A stretch of DNA of 32,488 nucleotides from Lachnospiraceae bacterium (GCA_021200995.1 JAJQFS010000032.1:1-32488), one strand, 5' to 3'; positions 1 through 7,624 are shown, counted from the first letter of the stretch. Made by a program: numbers and translations. Notes: generated by a model not told the origin, from the letters alone.

Positions 1-71
1 CAACTCGAATATATTATCACAGTTGCTGCCGAATTGCAAGCACTTTTTTTCTTTTTTTGAGAAAGAAAAAA

Positions 72-161
72 CGTGGAAGGAGGGATTTGAACCCTCGCGC
101 CGCTATTAACGACCTGCACCCTTTCCAGGGGTGTCCCTTCAGCCAACTTGGGTACTTCCAC
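72..161 (-). tRNA. tRNA-Ser (anticodon GGA)
   Basis: The minus strand folds as a class II tRNA. The seven-base acceptor stem GTGGAAG pairs with CTTCCAC, with G as discriminator base. T8 and A9 follow the acceptor stem, and the anticodon loop is CTGGAAA, giving anticodon GGA for serine UCC/UCU codons. The long variable arm is typical of serine tRNAs and the T-loop has GGTTCAAATC. CCA is not encoded. It lies 55 bases after the second serine tRNA on the same strand, so the two are probably cotranscribed. Confidence 0.96.
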
Positions 162-216
162 ATAGCTAAATCCATAATCTCTATTCTGTTATACCGGTCA
201 GAAAAATCTGACTGAG

Positions 217-302
217 CGGAGAGGATGGGATTCGAACCCATGCGCCCTTCCGGACAAACGGTTTTCAAGACCGCCGCGTTATGACCGCTTCGCTACCTCT
301 CC
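217..302 (-). tRNA. tRNA-Ser (anticodon UGA)
   Basis: The minus strand gives a class II tRNA. The acceptor stem GGAGAGG pairs with CCTCTCC, with a G discriminator. The anticodon loop CTTGAAA gives anticodon TGA, decoding UCA and other UCN codons. A long variable arm and a T-loop GGTTCGAATC are present. CCA is not encoded. It is the promoter-proximal member of a two-tRNA serine cluster. Confidence 0.96.
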
Positions 303-329
303 GAGTCCGTCACATCAACGGCAAATACT

Positions 330-358
330 AATATAGCAAACCATTTCTCAAAAGTCAA
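330..358 (-). promoter_or_regulatory. Promoter of the serine tRNA pair
   Basis: On the minus strand a -35 box TTGACT (353-358) and a -10 box TATATT (330-335) are separated by exactly 17 bases. This is close to the housekeeping sigma consensus. The predicted transcript would start a little over 20 bases before tRNA-Ser(UGA). The tRNAs are thus likely expressed independently of truA upstream. Confidence 0.75.
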
Positions 359-397
359 CCACGATTTTCACTTTTCACTTACAATTTTTTTATTTTC

Positions 398-430
398 AGG
401 CCTGCCTTTTTGGGCGGTTTTTACAGGCCT
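398..430 (-). terminator. Inverted repeat at the truA 3' end
   Basis: A perfect 7-base stem (398-404 with 424-430, AGGCCTG/CAGGCCT) encloses a 19-base loop and overlaps the last truA codons. No clean U-tract follows on the minus strand (an A-rich stretch does), so it may stabilise the mRNA end rather than act as an intrinsic terminator. Confidence 0.35.
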
Positions 431-1176
431 TCTATTTCCAGTCTGGTAAGGCAGAGTCCTTTGGCTGGTGCAGTCGGGCCGGCATTTTTGTGGTCGCGGG
501 ATTTTAAAATCTCTGCGACTCTGCCCGGTTCCATGCGCCCGTATCCCACCTCCAGCAGCGTGCCCGCGACAATCCGCACCATATTATAAAGGAAACCGTT
601 TCCTGACACGGAAATGATAATCTCCTCGCCCTCTCTCGTCACACAAATATCAGTCACAGTACGCACAGTCGTATCCACCTGCGCACCCACGGTACAGAAC
701 GCTCTGAAATCATGCTCTCCGATCAGATACTGCGCCGCCTCCCGCATTTTCTCCACATCACAATTGAAATAAGTAAAATGCGTGTAGAGGCGCTTCACAG
801 GGTTTGGAAAGGCCGCGTTGACAATACGGTATTCGTACGTTTTGTGCGCGTGACAGCTTCGTAAATCAAAATCCGGACAAACCTCGCGCGACTCCACGAT
901 CCGGATATCCTCCGGCAGTCTCTGATTGAGCGCGTAACTGATTTTTTCCGCTGGTATTCTGGTGTGGGTTTCAAAGACCGCGATATTACATAGCGCATGC
1001 ACGCCCGCGTCCGTCCTGCTGGCGCCTGTCACCCGGATTTCCTCGTGTAAAAGCTCTGTCAGCTTCTCCTCGAGCACTTCCTGCACAGTAATGCCGTTTT
1101 GCTGTCTCTGCCAGCCGTGGTAAGATGTACCGTCATAAGCCACACGCAGTAGGACTTTTTTCATTTCACCATCCAT
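421..1176 (-). CDS. truA: tRNA pseudouridine(38-40) synthase TruA
   Basis: Converts uridines 38, 39 and 40 in the anticodon arm of many tRNAs to pseudouridine, in the cytoplasm. The N-terminal block LRVAYDGTSYHGWQRQ is the family hallmark. The motif GASRTDAGVHA contains the catalytic aspartate, about residue 56 with this start. Length (about 251 residues) is normal for the family. A GTG at 1188 would extend the frame, but the ATG at 1176 is preceded at a good distance by GTGAGG, so it is preferred; an ATG at 1164 is also possible. The gene lies 139 bases after ecfT, matching the common Firmicute order ecfA1-ecfA2-ecfT-truA. The usual next genes rplM and rpsI are absent here, and serine tRNAs follow instead. 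Confidence 0.96.
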   Translation of the reverse strand: MDGEMKKVLLRVAYDGTSYHGWQRQQNGITVQEVLEEKLTELLHEEIRVTGASRTDAGVHALCNIAVFETHTRIPAEKISYALNQRLPEDIRIVESREVCPDFDLRSCHAHKTYEYRIVNAAFPNPVKRLYTHFTYFNCDVEKMREAAQYLIGEHDFRAFCTVGAQVDTTVRTVTDICVTREGEEIIISVSGNGFLYNMVRIVAGTLLEVGYGRMEPGRVAEILKSRDHKNAGPTAPAKGLCLTRLEIEGL

Positions 1177-1315
1177 ATTTATCCTCACCGTCGGTCATCC
1201 AGACATTCACGGAAATACAGTCTTTTGTAGCTTCCATCATAAAAGGCAGCAATTTGTATGCAGCAGGATGCAAAAAGAACTCTCTGGCATACCGCCCCGT
1301 TCTCTTTGTTTGATA

Positions 1316-2116
1316 TCAAAAAAACCGTCCCACAAAAATATCCACCGCCATAAAAGCAAAAATCAGCAGATACGCCACTTTATCCGTTCGGCTGTATATC
1401 AATGGATTCATCTTCGTGCGTCCCTCGCCTCCACGATAGCAGCGCGCCTCCATCGCCAACGCCAGGTCATTGGCGCGGCGAAACGCTGAGATAAACAGCG
1501 GCACTAAAAGCGGCACCAGGGCCTTTGCCTTGTCGAAAAGATTTCCGCTCTCAAAATCCGCGCCGCGGGCCTGCTGCGCCTTCATGATTTTATCTGTTTC
1601 TTCCAATAATATGGGAATAAAGCGCAGGGCAATGGACATCATCATGGCCACCTCATGCACCGGTACCTTTAAATATTTCAGCGGACGCAGGCCCTTTTCC
1701 ATGCCGTCCGTCAACTGGTTCGGCGTGGTGGTAAATGTCATCAGCGAGGTGCCGATAATCAGCATAATCAGGCGCCAGGCCATGAAAACCGCTGTCCGTA
1801 AGCCCTCCCAGGTCACCTGAATGATCCAGACTTTGAAAATGACCGTACCTTCCGTCAGAAAGAGATTAAAGACCACCGTAATCATCAGCAGAATCATAAT
1901 GGACTTCAGACCGCGGATGATATAGCCGAAGGGTACTCTGGAGAGGTGGATCACCGTCGCCAATGCCGCTGTCGCGATGAGATATCCCCACACATTCTGA
2001 ATTAAAAACAAATCAATGAGAAAAAGGACGGTACCCGCCAGCTTGACCCGCGGATCCAGCCTGTGGATGACGGAATCAGTCTGATAATATTGTCCCAGTG
2101 TAATGTCCCGTATCAT
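1316..2116 (-). CDS. ecfT: Energy-coupling factor transporter transmembrane subunit EcfT
   Basis: Membrane scaffold of ECF vitamin/micronutrient importers. It couples the ATPases EcfA1/EcfA2 to exchangeable substrate-binding S components encoded elsewhere. The protein has 266 residues, with hydrophobic helices concentrated in residues about 27-125 and again at the C-terminus. The conserved cytoplasmic coupling segments are seen as KAQQARGADF and AMEARCYRGG, the arginine-containing motifs that contact the ATPase dimer. Its ATG overlaps the ecfA2 stop codon by four bases (ATGA), which implies translational coupling. No S component is encoded in this window. Confidence 0.95.
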   Translation of the reverse strand: MIRDITLGQYYQTDSVIHRLDPRVKLAGTVLFLIDLFLIQNVWGYLIATAALATVIHLSRVPFGYIIRGLKSIMILLMITVVFNLFLTEGTVIFKVWIIQVTWEGLRTAVFMAWRLIMLIIGTSLMTFTTTPNQLTDGMEKGLRPLKYLKVPVHEVAMMMSIALRFIPILLEETDKIMKAQQARGADFESGNLFDKAKALVPLLVPLFISAFRRANDLALAMEARCYRGGEGRTKMNPLIYSRTDKVAYLLIFAFMAVDIFVGRFF

Positions 2117-3060
2117 AGGCCGTCCTTTCCTTCGCGCATTTCTCCCGACACAGCCTCCACGCTGACCGTTTCCTCTGCTGTGCCTTTCTCCTGATCCTTT
2201 TTCTGTCCGGTTTTGGCTCTCTGGAGCGCCGCTGCGATATTATCCGCGGCATCTTCCAGGGTAATCAGATCCGTATCCACATCCAGTCCCATATTTTTCA
2301 GGCCATAGAGTGCATAGGTCACCTGCGGTGCCGCAAGCCCCATCTCTTCCAACTCCTGGTAATGTCTGAACACCTCCTGGGGCTTGGCGTCAAAGGCAAT
2401 CTCCCCATGGTTCATGACCACAATGCGGCCAACATACTGCGCCACATCCTCCATACTGTGAGAAATCAAAACGACTGTCATGCCGGTCTGCTCACGCAGG
2501 GAGGCGACCAGATTTAAAATTTCCTCCCTGCCCTGCGGGTCCAGTCCCGCGGTCGGTTCATCCAGTATCAGCATCTGCGGTTTCATGGCCAGCACGCCGG
2601 CAATGGCCGCCCTGCGCTTCTGTCCGCCGGACAATTCAAAGGGAGAACGCGTATAATATTCCTCTCCAAGCCCTACCAGTTCCAGGGCCGCTTTTGCTTC
2701 CTTTTTCGCTTCATCTTCCGAAAGTCCCATATTTTTGGGGCCGAAACAGACGTCGCTTAAAACATCCACCTCAAAGAGCTGATGCTCCGGATACTGAAAT
2801 ACCAGTCCCACCTTGCGCCGCAGGTCCTTCATGGAAAAGCCCTCGGCATAGATTGATTTTCCATCCAAGTATATCTGTCCGGAGGTTGCCCTGATCAGAC
2901 CATTCATATGCTGCACCAGCGTAGATTTGCCGGAGCCGGTATGACCGATCAGGCCGATAAACTCTCCATCCTGAATTTCCAGATTGATGTCGCGCAGAGC
3001 ATGCACCACCATCTCTGTTCCCTGACCGTAATCGTAATTCACATGTTCAAACTTCAGCAT
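2113..3060 (-). CDS. ecfA2: Energy-coupling factor transporter ATPase EcfA2
   Basis: One of the two nucleotide-binding subunits of the ECF transporter. Visible motifs are Walker A GHTGSGKST (about 39-47), the signature LSGGQKRR, and Walker B MLILDEPTAG followed by the switch histidine in LISHS. The body resembles EcfA2 proteins. The last roughly 35 residues form a charged, Glu/Lys-rich tail beyond the usual family end and are probably disordered. The ribosome binding site GAGGAG lies inside the end of ecfA1, six bases upstream of which the ecfA1 stop occurs, so the pair is coupled. Expected to heterodimerise with EcfA1. Confidence 0.95.
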   Translation of the reverse strand: MLKFEHVNYDYGQGTEMVVHALRDINLEIQDGEFIGLIGHTGSGKSTLVQHMNGLIRATSGQIYLDGKSIYAEGFSMKDLRRKVGLVFQYPEHQLFEVDVLSDVCFGPKNMGLSEDEAKKEAKAALELVGLGEEYYTRSPFELSGGQKRRAAIAGVLAMKPQMLILDEPTAGLDPQGREEILNLVASLREQTGMTVVLISHSMEDVAQYVGRIVVMNHGEIAFDAKPQEVFRHYQELEEMGLAAPQVTYALYGLKNMGLDVDTDLITLEDAADNIAAALQRAKTGQKKDQEKGTAEETVSVEAVSGEMREGKDGL

Positions 3061-3066
3061 ATCTCA

Positions 3067-3945
3067 TTACTCCTCAAGCTGCTTTTGAATCTCGGCCAGC
3101 AGTTCTTTGATCGTCAGAATTCCATCTGGAAGATTGACGCCGTGCTTTTTTAACTCATCCGCCAGAAGTGTAGCCTGGGGCAGTGTCATGTGCAGTGACT
3201 TTAACTCCTCAACTCTGGAAAAGACCTCCCACGGACTCCCCTCCATCGCGATATGCCCCTGATCCATCACATAAATATGATCCGCGTCCACTGTCTCCTC
3301 CATATAATGAGTAATCAGCAGAATCGTAATGCCCTCCACCTGGTTTAACCCCCGCACCGCGCGGATCACTTCTTTGCGGCCGCTGGGATCCAGCATGGCT
3401 GTAGGTTCATCCAAAACGATGCATTTGGGGTGCATGGCAAGTACCCCCGCGATGGAAACACGCTGTTTCTGTCCGCCGGAAAGCTTATTGGGAGAATATT
3501 TACGATATTCATACATACCGACAACCCGCAGGCTCTCCTCAACCCGCTCCCAGATCTGTTCGGTGGGAACGCCCAGATTCTCCGGGCCGAAGCCCACGTC
3601 CTCCTCCACCACCTGGCTGATGATCTGGTTGTCCGGGTTCTGAAATACCATCCCCGCACGCTGACGCACGTCCCAGAGATTTTCCTCTTTGGAAGTATCC
3701 AGCCCATCTACCCAGACGGTACCGCCGGTAGGATAGAGAATGCCGTTGATCTGTTTGGCAAGTGTAGATTTGCCGGAGCCATTATGCCCCAGAATTGCGA
3801 TAAAATCACCCTGCTTTACCTGAAGATCCACATCGTCAAGTGCGCGGTAGAATCCCGCTTCATTGCCTTCCTCATCCCGCATTACATAATCATACTGCAG
3901 ATGATCTGTGCGGATGATATCTTTGATATGCTGCGTTAATTTCAT
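3067..3945 (-). CDS. ecfA1: Energy-coupling factor transporter ATPase EcfA1
   Basis: First ATPase gene of the ECF module. Walker A GHNGSGKST (about 53-61), the signature LSGGQKQR, Walker B CIVLDEPTAM and the switch histidine in LITHY are all intact. A TTG seven codons upstream would lengthen it, but the ATG at 3945 has AAGGAA six bases before it and is the better start, giving 292 residues. It begins inside the U-tract region of the rplQ terminator, so it is expressed either by read-through from the ribosomal operon or from a promoter I cannot see. Confidence 0.95.
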   Translation of the reverse strand: MKLTQHIKDIIRTDHLQYDYVMRDEEGNEAGFYRALDDVDLQVKQGDFIAILGHNGSGKSTLAKQINGILYPTGGTVWVDGLDTSKEENLWDVRQRAGMVFQNPDNQIISQVVEEDVGFGPENLGVPTEQIWERVEESLRVVGMYEYRKYSPNKLSGGQKQRVSIAGVLAMHPKCIVLDEPTAMLDPSGRKEVIRAVRGLNQVEGITILLITHYMEETVDADHIYVMDQGHIAMEGSPWEVFSRVEELKSLHMTLPQATLLADELKKHGVNLPDGILTIKELLAEIQKQLEE

Positions 3946-3959
3946 GATGTATTCCTTGA

Positions 3960-4001
3960 AAAACAAAAAGAAAGGAGGAACCAGTCTTCCCGGCTCCTCC
4001 T
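3960..4001 (-). terminator. Intrinsic terminator after rplQ
   Basis: On the minus strand a 10-base stem (3973-3982 with 3992-4001), including one G-U pair that forms only in the minus-strand RNA, encloses a 9-base loop. It is followed by CTTTCTTTTTGTTTTTC. This would end the ribosomal operon transcript just before ecfA1, probably incompletely. Confidence 0.8.
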
Positions 4002-4017
4002 CATTCAGGTGTCTGAC

Positions 4018-4554
4018 TTATACAAGCTCTAAGAGAACTTCCATCGCGCCGTCGCCCTTGCGGGTGCCGATCTTGACGATACGAGTATAACCACCCTGGC
4101 GGTTGGCATACTTCGGTCCGTACTCATCAAAGAGCTTTGCGGGAAGATCCAGCTTCTTCGTGTTCTTCTTTTTGCCCTTGTTGGACTCAGGAACCACGGT
4201 CACAGGATTTAAGACCTTCAGCATCTTGCGGCGTGCGTTCAGTCTGGAGGGCATATCCTTTTTGATCTCTTTGTCAACGGTGGTGTACTTGGTCACCTTT
4301 TTGCCGTCCACGACTTCCTTGACGCGCTTGCCGTCCTTGTCCCTCTCGGGAACCTTCGCGGCCACGGTTACGGTCTCGTAATTGTCCTTTTCTTTGACTG
4401 CCAGCGCAATCAGTCCGTCAACAATCTTCGCGACTTCCTTTGCTCTTGCCTCAGTTGTCACGATCTTGCCGTTGGCGATCACTGCGGTTACCTGGTTTCT
4501 TAAGAGAGCTTTTCTCTGAGAGGATGTTCTTCCTAATTTTCTGTATCCGGCCAT
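4018..4554 (-). CDS. rplQ: 50S ribosomal protein L17
   Basis: Large-subunit protein L17, last ribosomal gene of the operon. The N-terminus MAGYRKLGRTSSQRKALLRN and the C-terminal segment GGYTRIVKIGTRKGDGA are canonical. At 178 residues it is about 50-60 longer than typical bacterial L17. The extra length lies in lysine-rich, low-complexity stretches at about residues 60-100 and 115-138. A consensus GGAGG ribosome binding site precedes the ATG. A 141-base spacer with repeats separates it from rpoA. Confidence 0.97.
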   Translation of the reverse strand: MAGYRKLGRTSSQRKALLRNQVTAVIANGKIVTTEARAKEVAKIVDGLIALAVKEKDNYETVTVAAKVPERDKDGKRVKEVVDGKKVTKYTTVDKEIKKDMPSRLNARRKMLKVLNPVTVVPESNKGKKKNTKKLDLPAKLFDEYGPKYANRQGGYTRIVKIGTRKGDGAMEVLLELV

Positions 4555-4594
4555 TATTTGCCTCCTTCATGCATGGTGCATTTCCCCGCGCCCA

Positions 4595-4662
4595 CGGTCT
4601 TACCGGGAAAATGTATGATTTGTTCCAGTATGAAATCACCCGCGGCGCTCATCGGTCTTACC
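4595..4662 (-). repeat. Direct repeat pair in the rpoA-rplQ spacer
   Basis: The identical 10-mer CGGTCTTACC (plus strand) occurs at 4595-4604 and 4653-4662, each within a similar, imperfect context of about 21 bases (GCGCCCA/GCGCTCA to the left, CGGG/CCGG to the right). The copy nearer rplQ also sits in a hairpin, with 4581-4586 (TTTCCC) pairing with 4605-4610. It lies just before the rplQ ribosome binding site. Confidence 0.5.
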
Positions 4663-4695
4663 CGGCAGGCGTATCTCTTTTATTTATGATTTGAT

Positions 4696-5655
4696 TTACG
4701 ATTCCTCAGAATCACTGAACTGCAGACCCAGTTCCTTGATCGTGGCCCGTACTTCTTCCAAAGACTTGCGTCCAAGGTTGCGGACCTTCATCATGTCCTC
4801 AGGCGTCTTGTTGATCAGCTCCTGCACGGTATTGATGCCGGCGCGCTTTAAGCAGTTGTAGGAGCGCACCGAGAGCTCCAGCTCATCGATACTCATCTCC
4901 AGCAGCTTCTCGCTCTCGCTGTCCTCTTTCTCCACCATCACCTCCGCGGTCTTCGCGTTCTCGGAGAGGTCGATGAAGAGGCTTAAGTGCTCACTTAAAA
5001 CCTTCGCCGCAAGGCTCACAGCCTCGTCAGGCTCCAAGGTACCGTTGGTATGCACATCCAGCGTCAGCTTATCATAGTCAGTCTGCTGTCCGACACGGGT
5101 GTTTTCCACGGTCACATTGACACGCTCAACAGGCGTATAGATACTGTCAATCGCCAGAACGCCGATCGGCAGATCCTCGCTCTTATTTTTCTCCGCGCTG
5201 ATGTAGCCCCTGCCCTTATTGATGGTCAGTTCCATAAACAACTTGGTATCCTTGCCGCTGAGTGTCGCGATGGTCTGGTCAGGATTCATAATCTCGATAT
5301 CCTGGTCTACCTGAATATCGGACGCCTTTACCACCCCTTCGCCGGTATAATCAATGATCGCGGTCTTGGCTTCGGAAGTCTCGCTGTGATTCTTGATCGC
5401 AAGGCTTTTGATGTTCATGACGATCTCGGTCACATCCTCTTTGACGCCGGGAATGCAGCTGAATTCATGCTGAACGCCCTCGATCTTCACATGCGTCACT
5501 GCCGCGCCGGGTAAAGATGAAAGCATAATTCTTCTTAAGGAGTTGCCCAGAGTAATACCATACCCTCTTTCCAGTGGTTCTACGACGAATCTCCCGTACT
5601 TTTTACCTTCCGAGATTTCTGCTACCTCAATATTTGGTCTCTCAAAATCAAACAC
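4696..5655 (-). CDS. rpoA: DNA-directed RNA polymerase subunit alpha
   Basis: Alpha subunit that nucleates RNA polymerase assembly and contacts UP elements and activators. The N-terminal dimerisation domain (about 1-225) carries [21 protein letters not shown]. The C-terminal domain (about 250-315) has the DNA-binding helix-hairpin-helix region [19 protein letters not shown] and [10 protein letters not shown]. Length 319 is normal. A good AAGGAGG site precedes the ATG. It follows rpsD after a 112-base spacer dominated by a long hairpin. Confidence 0.99.
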   Translation of the reverse strand: MFDFERPNIEVAEISEGKKYGRFVVEPLERGYGITLGNSLRRIMLSSLPGAAVTHVKIEGVQHEFSCIPGVKEDVTEIVMNIKSLAIKNHSETSEAKTAIIDYTGEGVVKASDIQVDQDIEIMNPDQTIATLSGKDTKLFMELTINKGRGYISAEKNKSEDLPIGVLAIDSIYTPVERVNVTVENTRVGQQTDYDKLTLDVHTNGTLEPDEAVSLAAKVLSEHLSLFIDLSENAKTAEVMVEKEDSESEKLLEMSIDELELSVRSYNCLKRAGINTVQELINKTPEDMMKVRNLGRKSLEEVRATIKELGLQFSDSEES

Positions 5656-5704
5656 TGTATGTCCTCCTTACAGATGTACTATATAATATGTCGTTGCGGT
5701 CCCC

Positions 5705-5746
5705 AAGGTCATAAATACGAATGTAAAACATTCGATTTCTGACCTT
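5705..5746 (-). promoter_or_regulatory. Long hairpin in the rpsD-rpoA spacer
   Basis: About 16 base pairs form from AAGGTCA..., through CGAATGT paired with ACATTCG, to TGACCTT, interrupted only by one mismatch and one bulged base. No U-tract follows on the minus strand, so it does not look like a terminator for the operon. An mRNA processing or stability element is more likely. Confidence 0.6.
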
Positions 5747-5767
5747 TTGTCCCTTGTATCATACAGA

Positions 5768-6361
5768 TTACTTAGAATACAACTCGACGATCAGCATCTC
5801 GTTTACCGGTACATCAATCTGTTCTCTGGTAGGAAGCGCCTTCACAGTACCTTTCAAAGAATCAATATCTACATCCAGCCATTCCGGGGTCAGTCTGCCG
5901 CCGGTCACCTCAACGATCTCCTTGTATCTGGTCAGGGACTTGGATTTCTCTCTGATCTCAATCACGTCGCCGGCCTTCACGCGATAGGACGGGATATTCA
6001 CGCACTTGCCGTTCACAGTCACATGCTTGTGATCGACGATCTGTCTCGCCTCGCGGCGGGTGCGCGCAAAATTCATTCTGAACACAACATTGTCTAGGCG
6101 GCTCTCCAGCATGATCATCAGGTTTTCACCGGTCATGCCCTTCATTCTGTCGGCTCTCTCGTAATAGTTACGGAAAGGCTTCTCCAGTACGCCATAGATG
6201 AACTTCGCCTTCTGCTTTTCTCTCATCTGGGTACCGTACTCACTTACTTTTTTGCCGGATCTTGCAAAATGTCTCTTGGATTTTTTGTCATAGCCAAGTA
6301 CGCTCGGCTCGATGCCCAGCGCACGGCACTTTTTCAAAACCGGAGTTCTGTCTACTGCCAT
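5768..6361 (-). CDS. rpsD: 30S ribosomal protein S4
   Basis: Primary 16S rRNA-binding assembly protein and, in Firmicutes, often a translational autoregulator. It has 197 residues. The N-terminal domain starts [16 protein letters not shown] and lacks the Cys-rich zinc cluster of zinc-type S4. The S4 RNA-binding domain is seen as [20 protein letters not shown] and [17 protein letters not shown]. The ribosome binding site is AAAGGAC, weaker than its neighbours. The spacer upstream is structured and could be where S4 acts. Confidence 0.99.
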   Translation of the reverse strand: MAVDRTPVLKKCRALGIEPSVLGYDKKSKRHFARSGKKVSEYGTQMREKQKAKFIYGVLEKPFRNYYERADRMKGMTGENLMIMLESRLDNVVFRMNFARTRREARQIVDHKHVTVNGKCVNIPSYRVKAGDVIEIREKSKSLTRYKEIVEVTGGRLTPEWLDVDIDSLKGTVKALPTREQIDVPVNEMLIVELYSK

Positions 6362-6394
6362 TTTAAATTTGTCCTTTCAGATTATTGTTTACAG

Positions 6395-6492
6395 CGCCGC
6401 AAATTCTCACGGCGTCTTCGTCCAACTGCAGTTTATGATTTATGCAGGTATTGCGACCGTTTCACAATCGCTTAAGACCGCATTCGCAATGC
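6395..6492 (-). promoter_or_regulatory. Structured spacer upstream of rpsD, possible S4-binding leader
   Basis: Several helices are visible in the 145-base rpsK-rpsD spacer. These are an 8-pair hairpin (6395-6402 with 6407-6414, two G-U pairs, four-base loop), a 5-pair hairpin (6426-6430 with 6443-6447), and a 7-pair helix (6450-6456 with 6484-6490). The last competes with a local hairpin, GCATT/AATGC at 6480-6492. Regulation by S4 is inferred from position and from the known Firmicute S4 autoregulation; it is not proven by the sequence. Confidence 0.45.
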
Positions 6493-6506
6493 AGTCCTGT
6501 TGCGGA

Positions 6507-6902
6507 TTAAACACGTCTGCGCTTCGGCGGACGGCAGCCGTTATGCGGTACCGGCGTCACATCGGTGATGCTGGTGACCTCCAGGCCTGCTGTGTTCAGC
6601 GCGCGGATGGCGGCTTCACGGCCTGAGCCAGGTCCTTTCACGAAAACATCTACTGTCTTTAATCCATGCACCAGGGCAGCCTTGGTCGCTGTCTCAGCGG
6701 CTGTCTGTGCAGCATAGGGAGTAGATTTCCTTGAACCTCTAAATCCAAGACCGCCGGCGGAAGCCCAGCTTAAGGCATTGCCCTGTGCATCTGTCAGAGT
6801 CACGATGGTGTTGTTGAAAGATGCCTGGATATGTGCCTGTCCGTGTTCAACGTTTTTCTTGACGCGCTTTTTTGTCACTTTTTTGGTAACTTTTTTAGCC
6901 AT
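6507..6902 (-). CDS. rpsK: 30S ribosomal protein S11
   Basis: Small-subunit platform protein S11 that lines the mRNA exit cleft. It has 131 residues. A Lys-rich N-terminus is followed by the conserved body [18 protein letters not shown] and [18 protein letters not shown]. The C-terminus [16 protein letters not shown] is diagnostic. It follows rpsM by 45 bases. Confidence 0.99.
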   Translation of the reverse strand: MAKKVTKKVTKKRVKKNVEHGQAHIQASFNNTIVTLTDAQGNALSWASAGGLGFRGSRKSTPYAAQTAAETATKAALVHGLKTVDVFVKGPGSGREAAIRALNTAGLEVTSITDVTPVPHNGCRPPKRRRV

Positions 6903-6947
6903 TCTAAACTAACCTACTTTCTTTCCTGTTGTTATAGTTGCAGTTTC

Positions 6948-7316
6948 TTACTTCTTCTTACCGGCAACGGTCTTCTTCTTGCCTTTTCTGGTTCTGGCGT
7001 TGGTCTTGGTCTTCTGACCACGAACCGGAAGACCCTTACGATGGCGGATACCCCTGTAGCAGCCGATCTCCTGCAGTCTCTTGATGTTTAAGGCAACCTC
7101 ACGTCTCAAGTCACCTTCCACCATGTAGGACTTCTCAATCACCGCGTTGATCCGCTTCTCCTCGTCACTGGTCAGATCACGGACGCGGGTGTCGGGATTG
7201 ACGCCTGCCTCCTCCAGGATCTTGTTGGCGCTGGCTCTGCCAATGCCATAGACGTAAGTCAAGCCGATCTCCACACGCTTTTCTCTGGGTAAATCAACAC
7301 CTGCGATACGAGCCAT
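6948..7316 (-). CDS. rpsM: 30S ribosomal protein S13
   Basis: Head protein of the 30S subunit that contacts P-site tRNA and bridges to L5. It has 122 residues beginning [20 protein letters not shown]. The helix-two-turn-helix region and the motif [20 protein letters not shown] are canonical. The C-terminal tail is lysine-rich. ATGGAGG serves as ribosome binding site. An unusually long (308-base) non-coding spacer separates it from rpmJ. Confidence 0.99.
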   Translation of the reverse strand: MARIAGVDLPREKRVEIGLTYVYGIGRASANKILEEAGVNPDTRVRDLTSDEEKRINAVIEKSYMVEGDLRREVALNIKRLQEIGCYRGIRHRKGLPVRGQKTKTNARTRKGKKKTVAGKKK

Positions 7317-7624
7317 TTACGTTTTTCCTCCATTTCAGCTTTATTTCGCTTCCGCCTCAGATGAGGCTTTTTAACCGCATGGCCTTTCGGCCGCGGTTTC
7401 CCGCATGCATGCGCATGCCGCACCTCTCCTTCCCACTTTCCGTGAGAAAGTCAGGCGCGTTCTGTTACTAATTGGCTGGGGAATGCTCCCAACCGGACAA
7501 AATCCGATCTTTCCGATACTCACCGGGCTCTCACTGCCTCCACGGACACGGTATGTGCCGGATAGGGGAGAACCTTATTTTCGGTACCAACAAGCAAACA
7601 GGTCGTCACGTCGTATCCGTGTGA
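7317..7624 (-). other. 308-base non-coding structured spacer between rpmJ and rpsM
   Basis: No convincing gene on either strand. The minus-strand RNA has a 10-pair hairpin with a GAAA tetraloop and a two-base bulge (7373-7398, AACCGCGGCC/GGCC-AT-GCGGTT). It also has a GCCTC/GAGGC hairpin (7354-7367), an ACTTTC/GAAAGT hairpin (7435-7451), and an alternating GCATGC tract (7402-7419). On the plus strand the 7354-7367 hairpin is followed by TTTTT, so it could stop antisense transcription. The role is unknown. Confidence 0.55.

Noticed and set aside
1-71. T/A-rich tract after tRNA-Ser(GGA) as a terminator
   Set aside because: On the minus strand a run of T follows the tRNA, but the possible stem is only A-T pairs; it may end transcription, yet the sequence does not show it clearly.
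3330-3710. Alternative frames within ecfA1 that look moderately long
   Set aside because: They are out of frame with intact ATPase motifs and have biased Arg/Trp/Ser composition typical of shadows.
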